Positions 26,213 through 33,804 of a stretch of 64,000 nt of DNA are shown piece after piece (position 1 is the stretch's first letter; every line of letters starts with the position of its first letter). The notes beneath the pieces are model-generated. The model did no database searches. It saw only the letters and a list, made by a program, of their open reading frames with translations, and was not told where the DNA came from. The DNA is from DSVZ01 sp037439785 (GTDB lineage Bacteria; Verrucomicrobiota; Verrucomicrobiia; Limisphaerales; J093). The position numbers and the translations under genes were made by a program. Location of the stretch: contig JBBIVJ010000010.1 of the NCBI GenBank assembly GCA_037439785.1, positions 53,089-117,088 on the forward strand, given 5' to 3'.

Positions 26213-27781
26213 ATGAGCAAGCGGTTTTACATCACCACCGCCATAGACTACGTCAACGGCCAGCCCCACCTGGGGCACGCCTACGAGAAGGTCCTCGCCG
26301 ACGTGATCGCCCGCGCCCGGCGCAGCCTCGGCGAGCCGGTGTTTTTCCTGACCGGTACCGACGAGCACGGCCAAAAGGTGCAGCAGGCCGCCGCGGCCGA
26401 GGGCAAGGACCCCCGGAGCTTCTGCGATGAACGGGCCGCGCAGTTCCAGGCCCTGACCCGCGTCCTGAACCTCTCGAACGACGAGTTCATCCGCACCACC
26501 CAGCCCCGGCACCGGCGCGTGGTGGTGGCCCTGCTGAACCTCCTCCACGCCCGCGGCGAACTGTACAAGGCCCCCTACCGCGGCTGGTACTCCTGGAAGG
26601 AAGAAACCTTCCTGACCGACAAGGACCGGCGGCCGGACGGCACCTTCGATCCCGCCTGGGGCGAGGTGCGGGAAATCGTCGAGGAAAACTGGTACTTCCG
26701 CATGAGCCGTTACCAGGACTGGCTGCTCGAACACCTCCGGGCCCATCCCGACTTCGTGCAGCCGGAGTCCCGCCGCAACGAGGTCGTGGGCTTCCTCCGC
26801 GCCGAACCGCTCGAGGACCTCTGCATCAGCCGGCCCCGCGCCCGCCTCAACTGGGGCATCCCCCTGCCCTTCGACCCCGACTACGTGAACTACGTCTGGT
26901 TCGACGCCCTCACCAACTACTACAGCCTGCCCGTGGCCCTGGGCGACGCCGAGGCCGCCCGCCCCCTCGCGGGCTTTTACCAGCCCGAACCTCCCCCCGC
27001 CGCCGAGCCCCCCCTCCGCCTCTGGCCGGCGGACGTGCACGTCATCGGCAAGGACATCGTCAAGTTCCACGCCGTTTACTGGCCCATCATGCTCCGCGCC
27101 GCCGGCATCCCCCTGCCCCGCCAGGTGCTCGTGCACGGGTGGTGGCAGAAGGACGGCGCCAAAATGAGCAAGACCATCGGCAACGTCGTGGACCCCTTCG
27201 CCGTCGTCGCCGAGTGGGGCGCTGACGCCTTCCGCTACTACGTGCTGCGCGAACTGGACATTGGCCCGGACGGAAACTGGACCGACGCCGGCTTCCGCGC
27301 CCGCTACCAGGCCGAACTGGCCAACGGCCTGGGCAACCTCGTCAACCGCTCCCTCTCCATGCTGCGGCGCTACCGGGCCGGTCGGGTGCCCCCGCGCGCG
27401 GACGACCTGGCCGCGGAGGCCGCCCCGCTCACCACCCAACTGGCCCTCCTCTGGCGCGAGCACCGCCTGCAGGCCGGCCTCCTGGCCCTCTGGGGCCTGG
27501 TCACCCGCGCCAACCAGTACGTGGACCAGACCGCCCCCTTCAAACTGGCCCGGGACCCGGCCGGGGCAGCGCAGCTGGATGCGGTCCTCTACACCCTGGC
27601 CGAGACCTGCCGGGTGCTGGCGGTGCTGCTGTGGCCGTACCTGCCCGAAACCGCCGAACGGATTTACCGCCAGCTCGCCCTGCCGGGCAGACCGGACCGG
27701 CTGAGCGAAGCAGCCTGGGGCGGCCTGCCGCCCGGCCACGAAATCGGCGAACCCCAACCGCTGTTTCCCCGCAAGGACTGA
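26213..27781 (+). CDS. metG: Methionyl-tRNA synthetase
   Basis: A 522-residue class I aminoacyl-tRNA synthetase that charges tRNA-Met. The HIGH box reads HLGH at residues 19-22 and the KMSKS box KMSKT at 317-321. The connective peptide shows GWYSWKEETFLTD without the four-cysteine zinc knuckle, so it is of the zinc-free MetG type. It ends soon after the anticodon domain and lacks the C-terminal Trbp111-like tRNA-binding domain. The ATG at 26213 begins the family-standard MSKRFYITTAIDYVNGQPH; the upstream in-frame ATG at 26084 lies inside the preceding dehydrogenase gene. A repeat array follows its stop codon. Confidence 0.95.
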   Translation: MSKRFYITTAIDYVNGQPHLGHAYEKVLADVIARARRSLGEPVFFLTGTDEHGQKVQQAAAAEGKDPRSFCDERAAQFQALTRVLNLSNDEFIRTTQPRHRRVVVALLNLLHARGELYKAPYRGWYSWKEETFLTDKDRRPDGTFDPAWGEVREIVEENWYFRMSRYQDWLLEHLRAHPDFVQPESRRNEVVGFLRAEPLEDLCISRPRARLNWGIPLPFDPDYVNYVWFDALTNYYSLPVALGDAEAARPLAGFYQPEPPPAAEPPLRLWPADVHVIGKDIVKFHAVYWPIMLRAAGIPLPRQVLVHGWWQKDGAKMSKTIGNVVDPFAVVAEWGADAFRYYVLRELDIGPDGNWTDAGFRARYQAELANGLGNLVNRSLSMLRRYRAGRVPPRADDLAAEAAPLTTQLALLWREHRLQAGLLALWGLVTRANQYVDQTAPFKLARDPAGAAQLDAVLYTLAETCRVLAVLLWPYLPETAERIYRQLALPGRPDRLSEAAWGGLPPGHEIGEPQPLFPRKD

Positions 27782-27814
27782 AGACAGCGGATGCCGGCAG
27801 GTGAAGAGCAGGCC

Positions 27815-28040
27815 GGCAGGCGAGACGCCCGCACCACAGCGCCGGCAGGCCAGAGGCCCGCATCACAAGAGGAATGGTGGTGCAGCCGTCCCGGCTGCAG
27901 GGTTTGCAGGCGAGGACGCCCGCACCACAGCGCCGGCAGGCCAGAGGCCCGCATCACAAGAGGAATGGTGGTGCAGCCGTCCCGGCTGCAGGGTTTGCAG
28001 GCGAGGACGCCCGCACCACAGCGCCGGCAGGCACTCCAGA
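27815..28040. repeat. Tandem 91-bp repeat of the GTGGTGCAG hairpin family
   Basis: Two 91-base copies (27841-27931 and 27932-28022) are identical by eye, with partial copies on both sides. Each contains the hairpin GCAGCC-GTCCC-GGCTGC preceded by GTGGT. It sits between convergent metG and the kinase/MurQ gene. Open frames across it are not genes. Confidence 0.9.
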
Positions 28041-28050
28041 GGCCGGCCCG

Positions 28051-29901
28051 CTAGCGGGGCTGACTTCCCGCGCGCCCGCGCAGCCGCCGCAGGGCCGCCT
28101 TCACGTGCCAGCCGCTGCGTTCAAGGGCGGCGCGAGCGGCGGCGGCGTCCGCGCCGGTGAGGGTTTGCACGATGCGTACCGCCCGGTTGCGCAACTTCGT
28201 GTTGGTCGGCCGCACGTCCACCATGAGGTTCCCCACCACCTTGCCCAGCCGGACGTTGGTGAGCGTGGAGAGCAGGTTCAGGATCAGCTTGGTGGCGGTG
28301 CCCGCCTTGAGGCGGGTCGAGCCGGTGAGCACTTCCGGTCCCACCACCGGCGCCAGCACCAGGTCCGGCCGCATGCCGCGGGCAAATCGCAGGTGCGGGT
28401 TGAAGCAGACCAGCACCGTCCGCGCACCGGCGCGCCGGGCGGCATGCAGCGCCCCCCACACAAAGGGCGTGCGCCCGCTGGCGGCCAGGCCCACCACCAT
28501 GTCGCGCGGCCCCACCCGCCGAAACGCCATCGCCCGCGCCCCCGCCGCCGCGTCGTCTTCCGCCCCTTCGACGGCCTGCCACAACGCCGTTCGGCCGCCG
28601 GCGATCACGCCCTGCACCTGTTCGGGCTCGACGCTGAAGGTGGGCGGGCATTCGCTGGCGTCGAGCACGCCCAGCCGCCCGCTGGTGCCGGCGCCCACAT
28701 AAATCAACCGGCCGCCCCGGCGCAGGCTCGCCGCCGCCCACCGCACGGCCCGTTCGAGACCCGCGCGCACGCTCCGCACCGCCCGCGGCACTCGCGCTTC
28801 TTCGCGCAGCATCAACGCGATCGCCGCCCGCAGCGGCATCCGGTCCAGATGCCGCGAACGCGGGTGGGGCGCTTCGGTGGGCGACGACGCGGTTGACTCG
28901 GGAATCGGCCAGGGTTCGGCGGCCGCGCCGGTTCCCCGGGGGGCGGTGGAGGCCGCGGCAGCTCCCACCTCGGTCAGGCACTTCCGCGCCTCGCCGACCG
29001 CGCCCCAGGCGCCTTCGCGGTCCAACCCGCGAAACCGGGCGGCCGGGCAGGCCGCACGAACCGCTTGTCGCACCCGGGCGGCCAGACGCGCCTGTTGCTG
29101 CAGCAGGCCGCCGGTAAACACAAATTCCACCGGCGCATCCGGGGGGACCAGGCGGCGGGCACACTCGATGGCCTGCCGTGCCAGGGCCTCCGCGGCCGCC
29201 TGCAGCACCCCCGCGGCCAGACGGTCGCCCGCCGCTGCGGCGGCGCAGACTTCAACGGCCAACGCCGCGACCTCGGCCTTGCCGGCGCTCTGCAGCCAGG
29301 TGATCAGGTCATTGGGCTCGTTCAGCGCCACGGCCCGCAGCAGCCGCCCCCCCAGCCGCGGCCAGCGTCCGCTCCGGTCTGCCTCTTCCACCACCGCCCG
29401 AAGTGCGGAAATGGCCACGTCATAGCCGCTGCCGCGGTCACCCAGCAGGTGCCCCCAACCGCCCACCTTCGCCGCCCGGCCGGCGCGGTCCCGGCCGAAG
29501 CAGCAGGAGCCGGTGCCGCTGATGACCACGATGCGCGCCGCCACATCCGGTGGCCAGGGGCCGGCGGCGGCGTGGGCGGTGTCCAGGTCGTTGCCCGCCC
29601 AGCAGGGCACGCCCGGCCAGGCGCGGGCCGCGGCGGCGCGGATGCGACGAAGGTCGGAAGCCTCGCGGGCCCCGGCCAGGCCGAGGCCCACGGCGGCCGG
29701 TCGGGGAAGCTGCGCGGCCAGTCCGCGGAAATGCCGGAGCAGGGCGGCGTCCTCGAGCAGGCGCAGGTTGGCGGGGCCGGCTTCCAGGCGCGCCAGCACG
29801 CGGTCGGCAGCATCCACCGCCAGCGCCACGGTGCGGGTGCCTCCGGCTTCCACTCCCAGAACCACCGGGCCGGCGGGGGCGGGACGTGCGGGAGCGGTCA
29901 T
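28051..29901 (-). CDS. N-acetylglucosamine kinase / MurNAc-6-phosphate etherase fusion
   Basis: A 616-residue two-domain enzyme. Residues 1 to about 305 are a BadF/BadG-type GlcNAc kinase: phosphate loop GVEAGGTRTVALAVD, a likely catalytic Asp in GNDLDTAHAAAG, ISGTGSCCFG, and GGWGHLLGDRGSG. After a Pro/Ala/Ser-rich linker (about 305-345), residues about 346-616 are MurQ, the lyase that removes the lactyl group from MurNAc-6-phosphate: GAGTSGRLGVLDASECPPTF with E417, and AEDD with E448, spaced 31 residues like the two catalytic glutamates of E. coli MurQ. The fused product can make GlcNAc-6-P from MurNAc-6-P and phosphorylate free amino sugars, a peptidoglycan recycling role. ATG 29901 is preferred over longer in-frame extensions. 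Confidence 0.9.
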   Translation of the reverse strand: MTAPARPAPAGPVVLGVEAGGTRTVALAVDAADRVLARLEAGPANLRLLEDAALLRHFRGLAAQLPRPAAVGLGLAGAREASDLRRIRAAAARAWPGVPCWAGNDLDTAHAAAGPWPPDVAARIVVISGTGSCCFGRDRAGRAAKVGGWGHLLGDRGSGYDVAISALRAVVEEADRSGRWPRLGGRLLRAVALNEPNDLITWLQSAGKAEVAALAVEVCAAAAAGDRLAAGVLQAAAEALARQAIECARRLVPPDAPVEFVFTGGLLQQQARLAARVRQAVRAACPAARFRGLDREGAWGAVGEARKCLTEVGAAAASTAPRGTGAAAEPWPIPESTASSPTEAPHPRSRHLDRMPLRAAIALMLREEARVPRAVRSVRAGLERAVRWAAASLRRGGRLIYVGAGTSGRLGVLDASECPPTFSVEPEQVQGVIAGGRTALWQAVEGAEDDAAAGARAMAFRRVGPRDMVVGLAASGRTPFVWGALHAARRAGARTVLVCFNPHLRFARGMRPDLVLAPVVGPEVLTGSTRLKAGTATKLILNLLSTLTNVRLGKVVGNLMVDVRPTNTKLRNRAVRIVQTLTGADAAAARAALERSGWHVKAALRRLRGRAGSQPR

Positions 29902-30088
29902 CGCGTCGGCGCCGAAGCTGCGGGGCGGGTTGCGGGCCGTCAATGGTGGGAACGCCGCGGGGGCGGGTGGGCAGACCGGACGGGTCCGCGACCGGGGACC
30001 CCCGGCCCGCCCCGTGCGCCCGCGGGCGGGGCGGCAAGTTTGTGTCGCGTTTGGTGACGGGGGAAACAACCATCCGGTCCTTGCGACC

Positions 30089-31405
30089 GTGGATGCCCTG
30101 CGTTCCCAGACGCCTCCCGAACCGGTCCTGGCCGAGCCCGGCTGGAGGGGTCCGGCCGCCGACCGGCCGGGGCGGGTGGTGCGGGCGTTTGGGTGGGCGG
30201 CGTTGTGGCAGGTGGTGGGCAAGCTGGTGGGGGTGGTGGGCTTGTCGTACGCCTTCCGCTGTCTGGGGCCGGAGAGCGTGGGCGTCTCCGGCACGGTGCT
30301 GGCCACGGTGATGGTGGCGCAACTGGTGCTGGACTTCGGGTTGGACATCGTGGCGGTGCGGCACGTGGCGGCCGGGACGGTGAAGTTGGAGGCCCTGACG
30401 CCGGCGCTGTTCACCCTGCGGGCGGGGCTGGCGGCGGCGGTGCTGGGCGCGGGCACGTTGTTCCTGGTGGTCTGGCCCGGGCCGGGCACGTTGCGCGTGG
30501 TGTGGTGGCTGGGGCTGGTGCATCTGGCGTTCCTGACGGTGAGCTTCAGTTGGTACTACCAGGCCACGGACCGGATGCCGTGGTTCTCGCTGGTCCAGAA
30601 CGCCACGACCGTGGCGACAAGCCTGGTGTTTTTGCTGGCCTTCCGGCCCGGTCAACGGATCGGCAGTGACCTGGCGGTGACGCTGGCCCTCAACGCCGCA
30701 GTCACGGTGGGCGTGTGGGTCTGGATTCGCCGCCGGCTGGGACGCGGGCTGTGGCAGCCGGCCAGCCTGCCGCTGGCGTGGCGGTTGTTTCGCGAGGCGC
30801 GGCCGCTGTGGGTGTTCAACCTGCTCTACAGCGCCCTGATCAACCTGAACCTGCCCTTGTGCACGCTGTTGCTGGGCGATCGCGAGGCGGGGTACTTCCG
30901 TTCGGCCGCCATGCTGGTGGCGGCGGTGCAGGTGTTCCTGAGCTACTTCGCGCTGATCCTGAACCCGCGCATCGTCCGCTGGCGGGCGGCCGGGCCGGGA
31001 CTGCTCCGGCGGCGGTTGGGGGCGTTGACCGCGGCGCTCGGGCTGGCCAGCGCGCTCTGCCTGGCCGTGATGGGGTGGGTGCGCGAGCCGCTCATCCTGC
31101 TGCTGTGGGGGCGGGAATTCCTGCCTGCGGCGGGTGTGCTGCCGCAACTGCTGGCCGCCAAGTTTCTGGCCGTGGCCAGCGGCCTGCTGGTCTGGGGCCT
31201 GTTCGCCAATTACCGCGAATGGCTGGCGGTGGCCTGCGTGGCCCCCGCCCTGGGCCTGGCGCTGGGGCTCAACCTCTGGCTCATTCCCCGCCACGGCATC
31301 GCCGCCGCCGCCTGGCTGAACCTCGGCGCCGAGCTGCTCCTGCTGGCGCTGACGTTCGGGGTCCTGAACCGCGTCGAGGCCCGGCGCGCCCGCACCGCCC
31401 CGTGA
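30089..31405 (+). CDS. Polysaccharide flippase (Wzx/MVF-like)
   Basis: A 438-residue integral membrane protein with about 12 hydrophobic segments, of the polysaccharide-exporter/flippase type that moves lipid-linked saccharides across the inner membrane. Typical family features are the N-terminal LVGVVGLSYAFRCLGPESVGVSG, and TVSFSWYYQATDRM between helices. The GTG at 30089 is the best start I can see, since it lies shortly before the first folded segment; upstream codons in frame lack a start. Its stop overlaps the start of an FkbM-type methyltransferase gene (GTGA), followed by a heptosyltransferase gene, so the three probably form an envelope-glycan operon. Confidence 0.83.
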   Translation: MDALRSQTPPEPVLAEPGWRGPAADRPGRVVRAFGWAALWQVVGKLVGVVGLSYAFRCLGPESVGVSGTVLATVMVAQLVLDFGLDIVAVRHVAAGTVKLEALTPALFTLRAGLAAAVLGAGTLFLVVWPGPGTLRVVWWLGLVHLAFLTVSFSWYYQATDRMPWFSLVQNATTVATSLVFLLAFRPGQRIGSDLAVTLALNAAVTVGVWVWIRRRLGRGLWQPASLPLAWRLFREARPLWVFNLLYSALINLNLPLCTLLLGDREAGYFRSAAMLVAAVQVFLSYFALILNPRIVRWRAAGPGLLRRRLGALTAALGLASALCLAVMGWVREPLILLLWGREFLPAAGVLPQLLAAKFLAVASGLLVWGLFANYREWLAVACVAPALGLALGLNLWLIPRHGIAAAAWLNLGAELLLLALTFGVLNRVEARRARTAP

Positions 31406-32304
31406 AAAATCCCCTCGCCCACGGCATGACCGCCGCCCGGACCTGGCTCGCCCTGCGCCGGCGCTGGCCGGGCCTGTTTTTGCTGCGCGACGCCGCGCTC
31501 CAGTTCCATCGCGTGCTGCTGCCGGCCCGTTTCACGCATCGCGCCGCCGCCCGGGCGCTGGCCCGGCACGCGCGGATCGAGCCGGAGGGCGGGGTCTGGC
31601 GGGTGAACCTGCCCGACCACGGCGGCCTGGTGTTTTTCTGGCCGGCGCCGCCGGACCCGAACCTGTGGTTCCTGATCGAGCAGGAACTGACCGCCCGCAA
31701 CCCGCACTTCTACACCACCCCGCCGGTGCGGCTGGAACCGGCGAGCCGCGTCCTGGACGTGGGCGCCTGCGAGGGGCTCTTCGCCTTCCGCTGCCTCCGC
31801 CAGGGCCGGGCGCGCGAGGTCATCGCCTTCGAGCCCTCCCCCGCCATGCACGCCCTGCTCGAACGTGGCGCGGCCGCCAACGGCGTGGCCGAGCGCCTCC
31901 GCGCCGAGGCCCTGGCCGTGTGCGCCCGCTCCGGTACCGTACGCTTCAACACCGCACCCGGCGCCGAGGCCGCGCGCATTGACGCCGCCGGCGGGGGGAC
32001 CGAGGTGCCCGGCGTGGCCCTCGAGGATTACTGCCGCGCCCGCGGCCTGACCCTCACGGCGCGGGACCTGATCAAGGTGGACGCCGAAGGGGCGGACTTC
32101 GACGTGTTGCGCGGCGCCGGGGGCCTGATCCGCGCCGCCGCCCCCCAACTGGCGGTGACCACCTACCACGAGGACCACCACGCCGAACAGATCGTGGCCT
32201 GGCTGCGCGAGGTGCAGCCCGCCTACCGGCTGCGTTTGAAGGGATTTGCCTTCTGGACGCCCCGCCCCCGGCCGCTGCTGCTGCTGGCTTCGACCCTGCC
32301 CTGA
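31402..32304 (+). CDS. FkbM-family SAM-dependent methyltransferase
   Basis: A 300-residue methyltransferase. The SAM site is VLDVGACEGLF, and the FkbM hallmark DLIKVDAEGADFDVLRGA lies in the second half. FkbM proteins O-methylate sugars or polyketides; here, next to a flippase and a heptosyltransferase, a role in decorating surface glycan is inferred. The GTG at 31402 overlaps the previous stop by 4 bases (GTGA), which supports translational coupling; an ATG at 31426 eight codons on is the alternative start. The N-terminal 80 residues are Arg-rich and variable. Confidence 0.83.
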   Translation: MKNPLAHGMTAARTWLALRRRWPGLFLLRDAALQFHRVLLPARFTHRAAARALARHARIEPEGGVWRVNLPDHGGLVFFWPAPPDPNLWFLIEQELTARNPHFYTTPPVRLEPASRVLDVGACEGLFAFRCLRQGRAREVIAFEPSPAMHALLERGAAANGVAERLRAEALAVCARSGTVRFNTAPGAEAARIDAAGGGTEVPGVALEDYCRARGLTLTARDLIKVDAEGADFDVLRGAGGLIRAAAPQLAVTTYHEDHHAEQIVAWLREVQPAYRLRLKGFAFWTPRPRPLLLLASTLP

Positions 32305-32317
32305 ACCCTGGCTCCCC

Positions 32318-33376
32318 GTGCACGTGTTGATCGTCAAGCTGAGTTCGCTGGGCGACGTGATCCACACGCTGCCGGCCCTCACCGCCCTGCGCCGGCACTG
32401 GCCGGACGCACACCTGAGCTGGCTGGTCGAACCCCCCGCTGCTGAACTGCTCGAAGGCCACCCTGTGCTCGACCGCCTCCTGATCCTGCCCCGGTCGGCA
32501 TGGCGCACCGCCTGGCGGGGCGGGCATTGGCGCGCCGCCGCCCGCGCACTGCGGGAGTTCCTTCACACCTTGCGCGACACCTCCTACGACCTGGTCCTGG
32601 ACTTCCAGGGGCTGGCCAAAAGCGCCCTCTGGGTGGCCGCCGCCCGCGCCACCACCAAACTGGGCCCCGGCCCCGGCCGGCGTCGCAACGAACTGGCCTG
32701 GCTCGCCTACCACCGACGCGCGGCCCTGCCCGACCCGGGCGCGCACGCCATCGAGCGCAACCTGGCCCTGCTGGACGCGCTGGGCGTGCCGCGCGGGCCG
32801 GTGCGATATGACCTGGCCATCCCGGCCGGGAACGAAGGCGAGGCCGTCGGGTTGTTGGCGGCGACGGGGCTCGGACCGGACGCGCCGTTTGTGGCCGTCA
32901 ATCCCCAGACCCGCTGGCCCACCAAGAACTGGACCGCCGCCGGCTTTGCCGCCGTGGCTGACCTGCTGGCGGCGCGCGCGCTGCCCGCGGTCTTCACCGG
33001 CGCCCCGGCCGACCGCACCGCCCTGGACGCAATCGCCGCCGCGATGCAGACCCCCATGCGGCGGCTCGACGGTCGGACTTCGTTGAAAACCCTGGCCGCG
33101 TTGTATCGCCGTGCCCGCGTGGTGCTGGCCACGGACACCGGGCCGATGCACCTGGCCGTGGCCGTGGGCACGCCGGTGGTGGCGTTGTTCGGCCCCACCG
33201 ACCCCCGTTACACCGGACCCCCGGGCACGGACCACGTGGTGTTGCGCACCAGCGTACCGTGCAGTCCCTGCTTCCAGAGAATCTGCCGCACCCGGCGCGT
33301 CGAACCCCACGCCTGCATGGTGCGCCTGGCGCCCGAGGCCGTGGCCGACACCGTGGCGCGGCTGGCCCGAGGATGA
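32318..33376 (+). CDS. Heptosyltransferase (glycosyltransferase family 9)
   Basis: A 352-residue GT-B enzyme of the LPS heptosyltransferase family. The N-terminus VLIVKLSSLGDVIHTLPAL closely matches WaaC, with D13 at the same place as the catalytic aspartate of E. coli WaaC; DFQGLAKSA and the nucleotide-sugar site TDTGPMHLAVAVGTPVVALFGPTDP are also typical. The C-terminus has the Cys cluster PCSPCFQRIC and HACM, more like the WaaF/RfaF-type proteins. GTG at 32318 is the start. It would add heptose to Kdo or to inner core at the cytoplasmic face of the inner membrane. It follows the methyltransferase by 13 bases. Confidence 0.87.
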   Translation: MHVLIVKLSSLGDVIHTLPALTALRRHWPDAHLSWLVEPPAAELLEGHPVLDRLLILPRSAWRTAWRGGHWRAAARALREFLHTLRDTSYDLVLDFQGLAKSALWVAAARATTKLGPGPGRRRNELAWLAYHRRAALPDPGAHAIERNLALLDALGVPRGPVRYDLAIPAGNEGEAVGLLAATGLGPDAPFVAVNPQTRWPTKNWTAAGFAAVADLLAARALPAVFTGAPADRTALDAIAAAMQTPMRRLDGRTSLKTLAALYRRARVVLATDTGPMHLAVAVGTPVVALFGPTDPRYTGPPGTDHVVLRTSVPCSPCFQRICRTRRVEPHACMVRLAPEAVADTVARLARG

Positions 33377-33804
33377 CCACGGTCTGCGCCTCCGCCGCGA
33401 CCTGAATCTGCCGCGGTGACCTGGCGGACCTCGCCGCCGCCAGCTCACGCCGGCGGCCACCTGTACCACAAGTCGAAGATCGAAGGCCAGAGCCGCCTGC
33501 AGTTGCCGCGGTCACGCCGGCAGCTACCGAGCGGACAGAGTAGCGCGGCCTGCCAGCCCGCCGTAGCGCTGATTGCCAATTGGCGAAGGGTACCTGGGGA
33601 GGGCCGGCCGGCAGGGCAAAGCCCGAAGTGGCAGGCACCACCCCAGAGCGCCAGAGGCCCGGCGGCTGTCTGCGTGCACCGCACAGGCAGACACCCCCCA
33701 AGCCGGGACACGGACGGGGCGCCCCTTCCTCGCGTCAACCTCCTGCAGAGCGGAAGTCTTCTGCCGCTTTCGAGTTGGTACCCGAAGGGAGCGGGCGGGC
33801 CGGC
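33377..33804. repeat. Repeat-rich intergenic region
   Basis: This 428-base gap between convergent genes carries degraded copies of short hairpin repeats, such as GCCGCGGTGACCTGGCGGAC, CACGCCGGCAGCTACCGAG (33512-33530) and CGCTGATTGCCAATTGGCG (33566-33584). The stretch from about 33535 to 33680 is a diverged version of the array at 39270-39420. No gene was identified. Confidence 0.65.

Noticed and set aside
24280..26220. Upstream extension of the glycosidase frame to 1128 residues on the minus strand
   Set aside because: The extra part is antisense to the Fe-S carrier and dehydrogenase genes, lacks folded character, and a signal peptide starts at 24279.
27791..28160. Short open frames over the 91-bp repeat on both strands
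   Set aside because: Same reason: they are translations of repeat DNA with identical tandem peptides and no plausible start.
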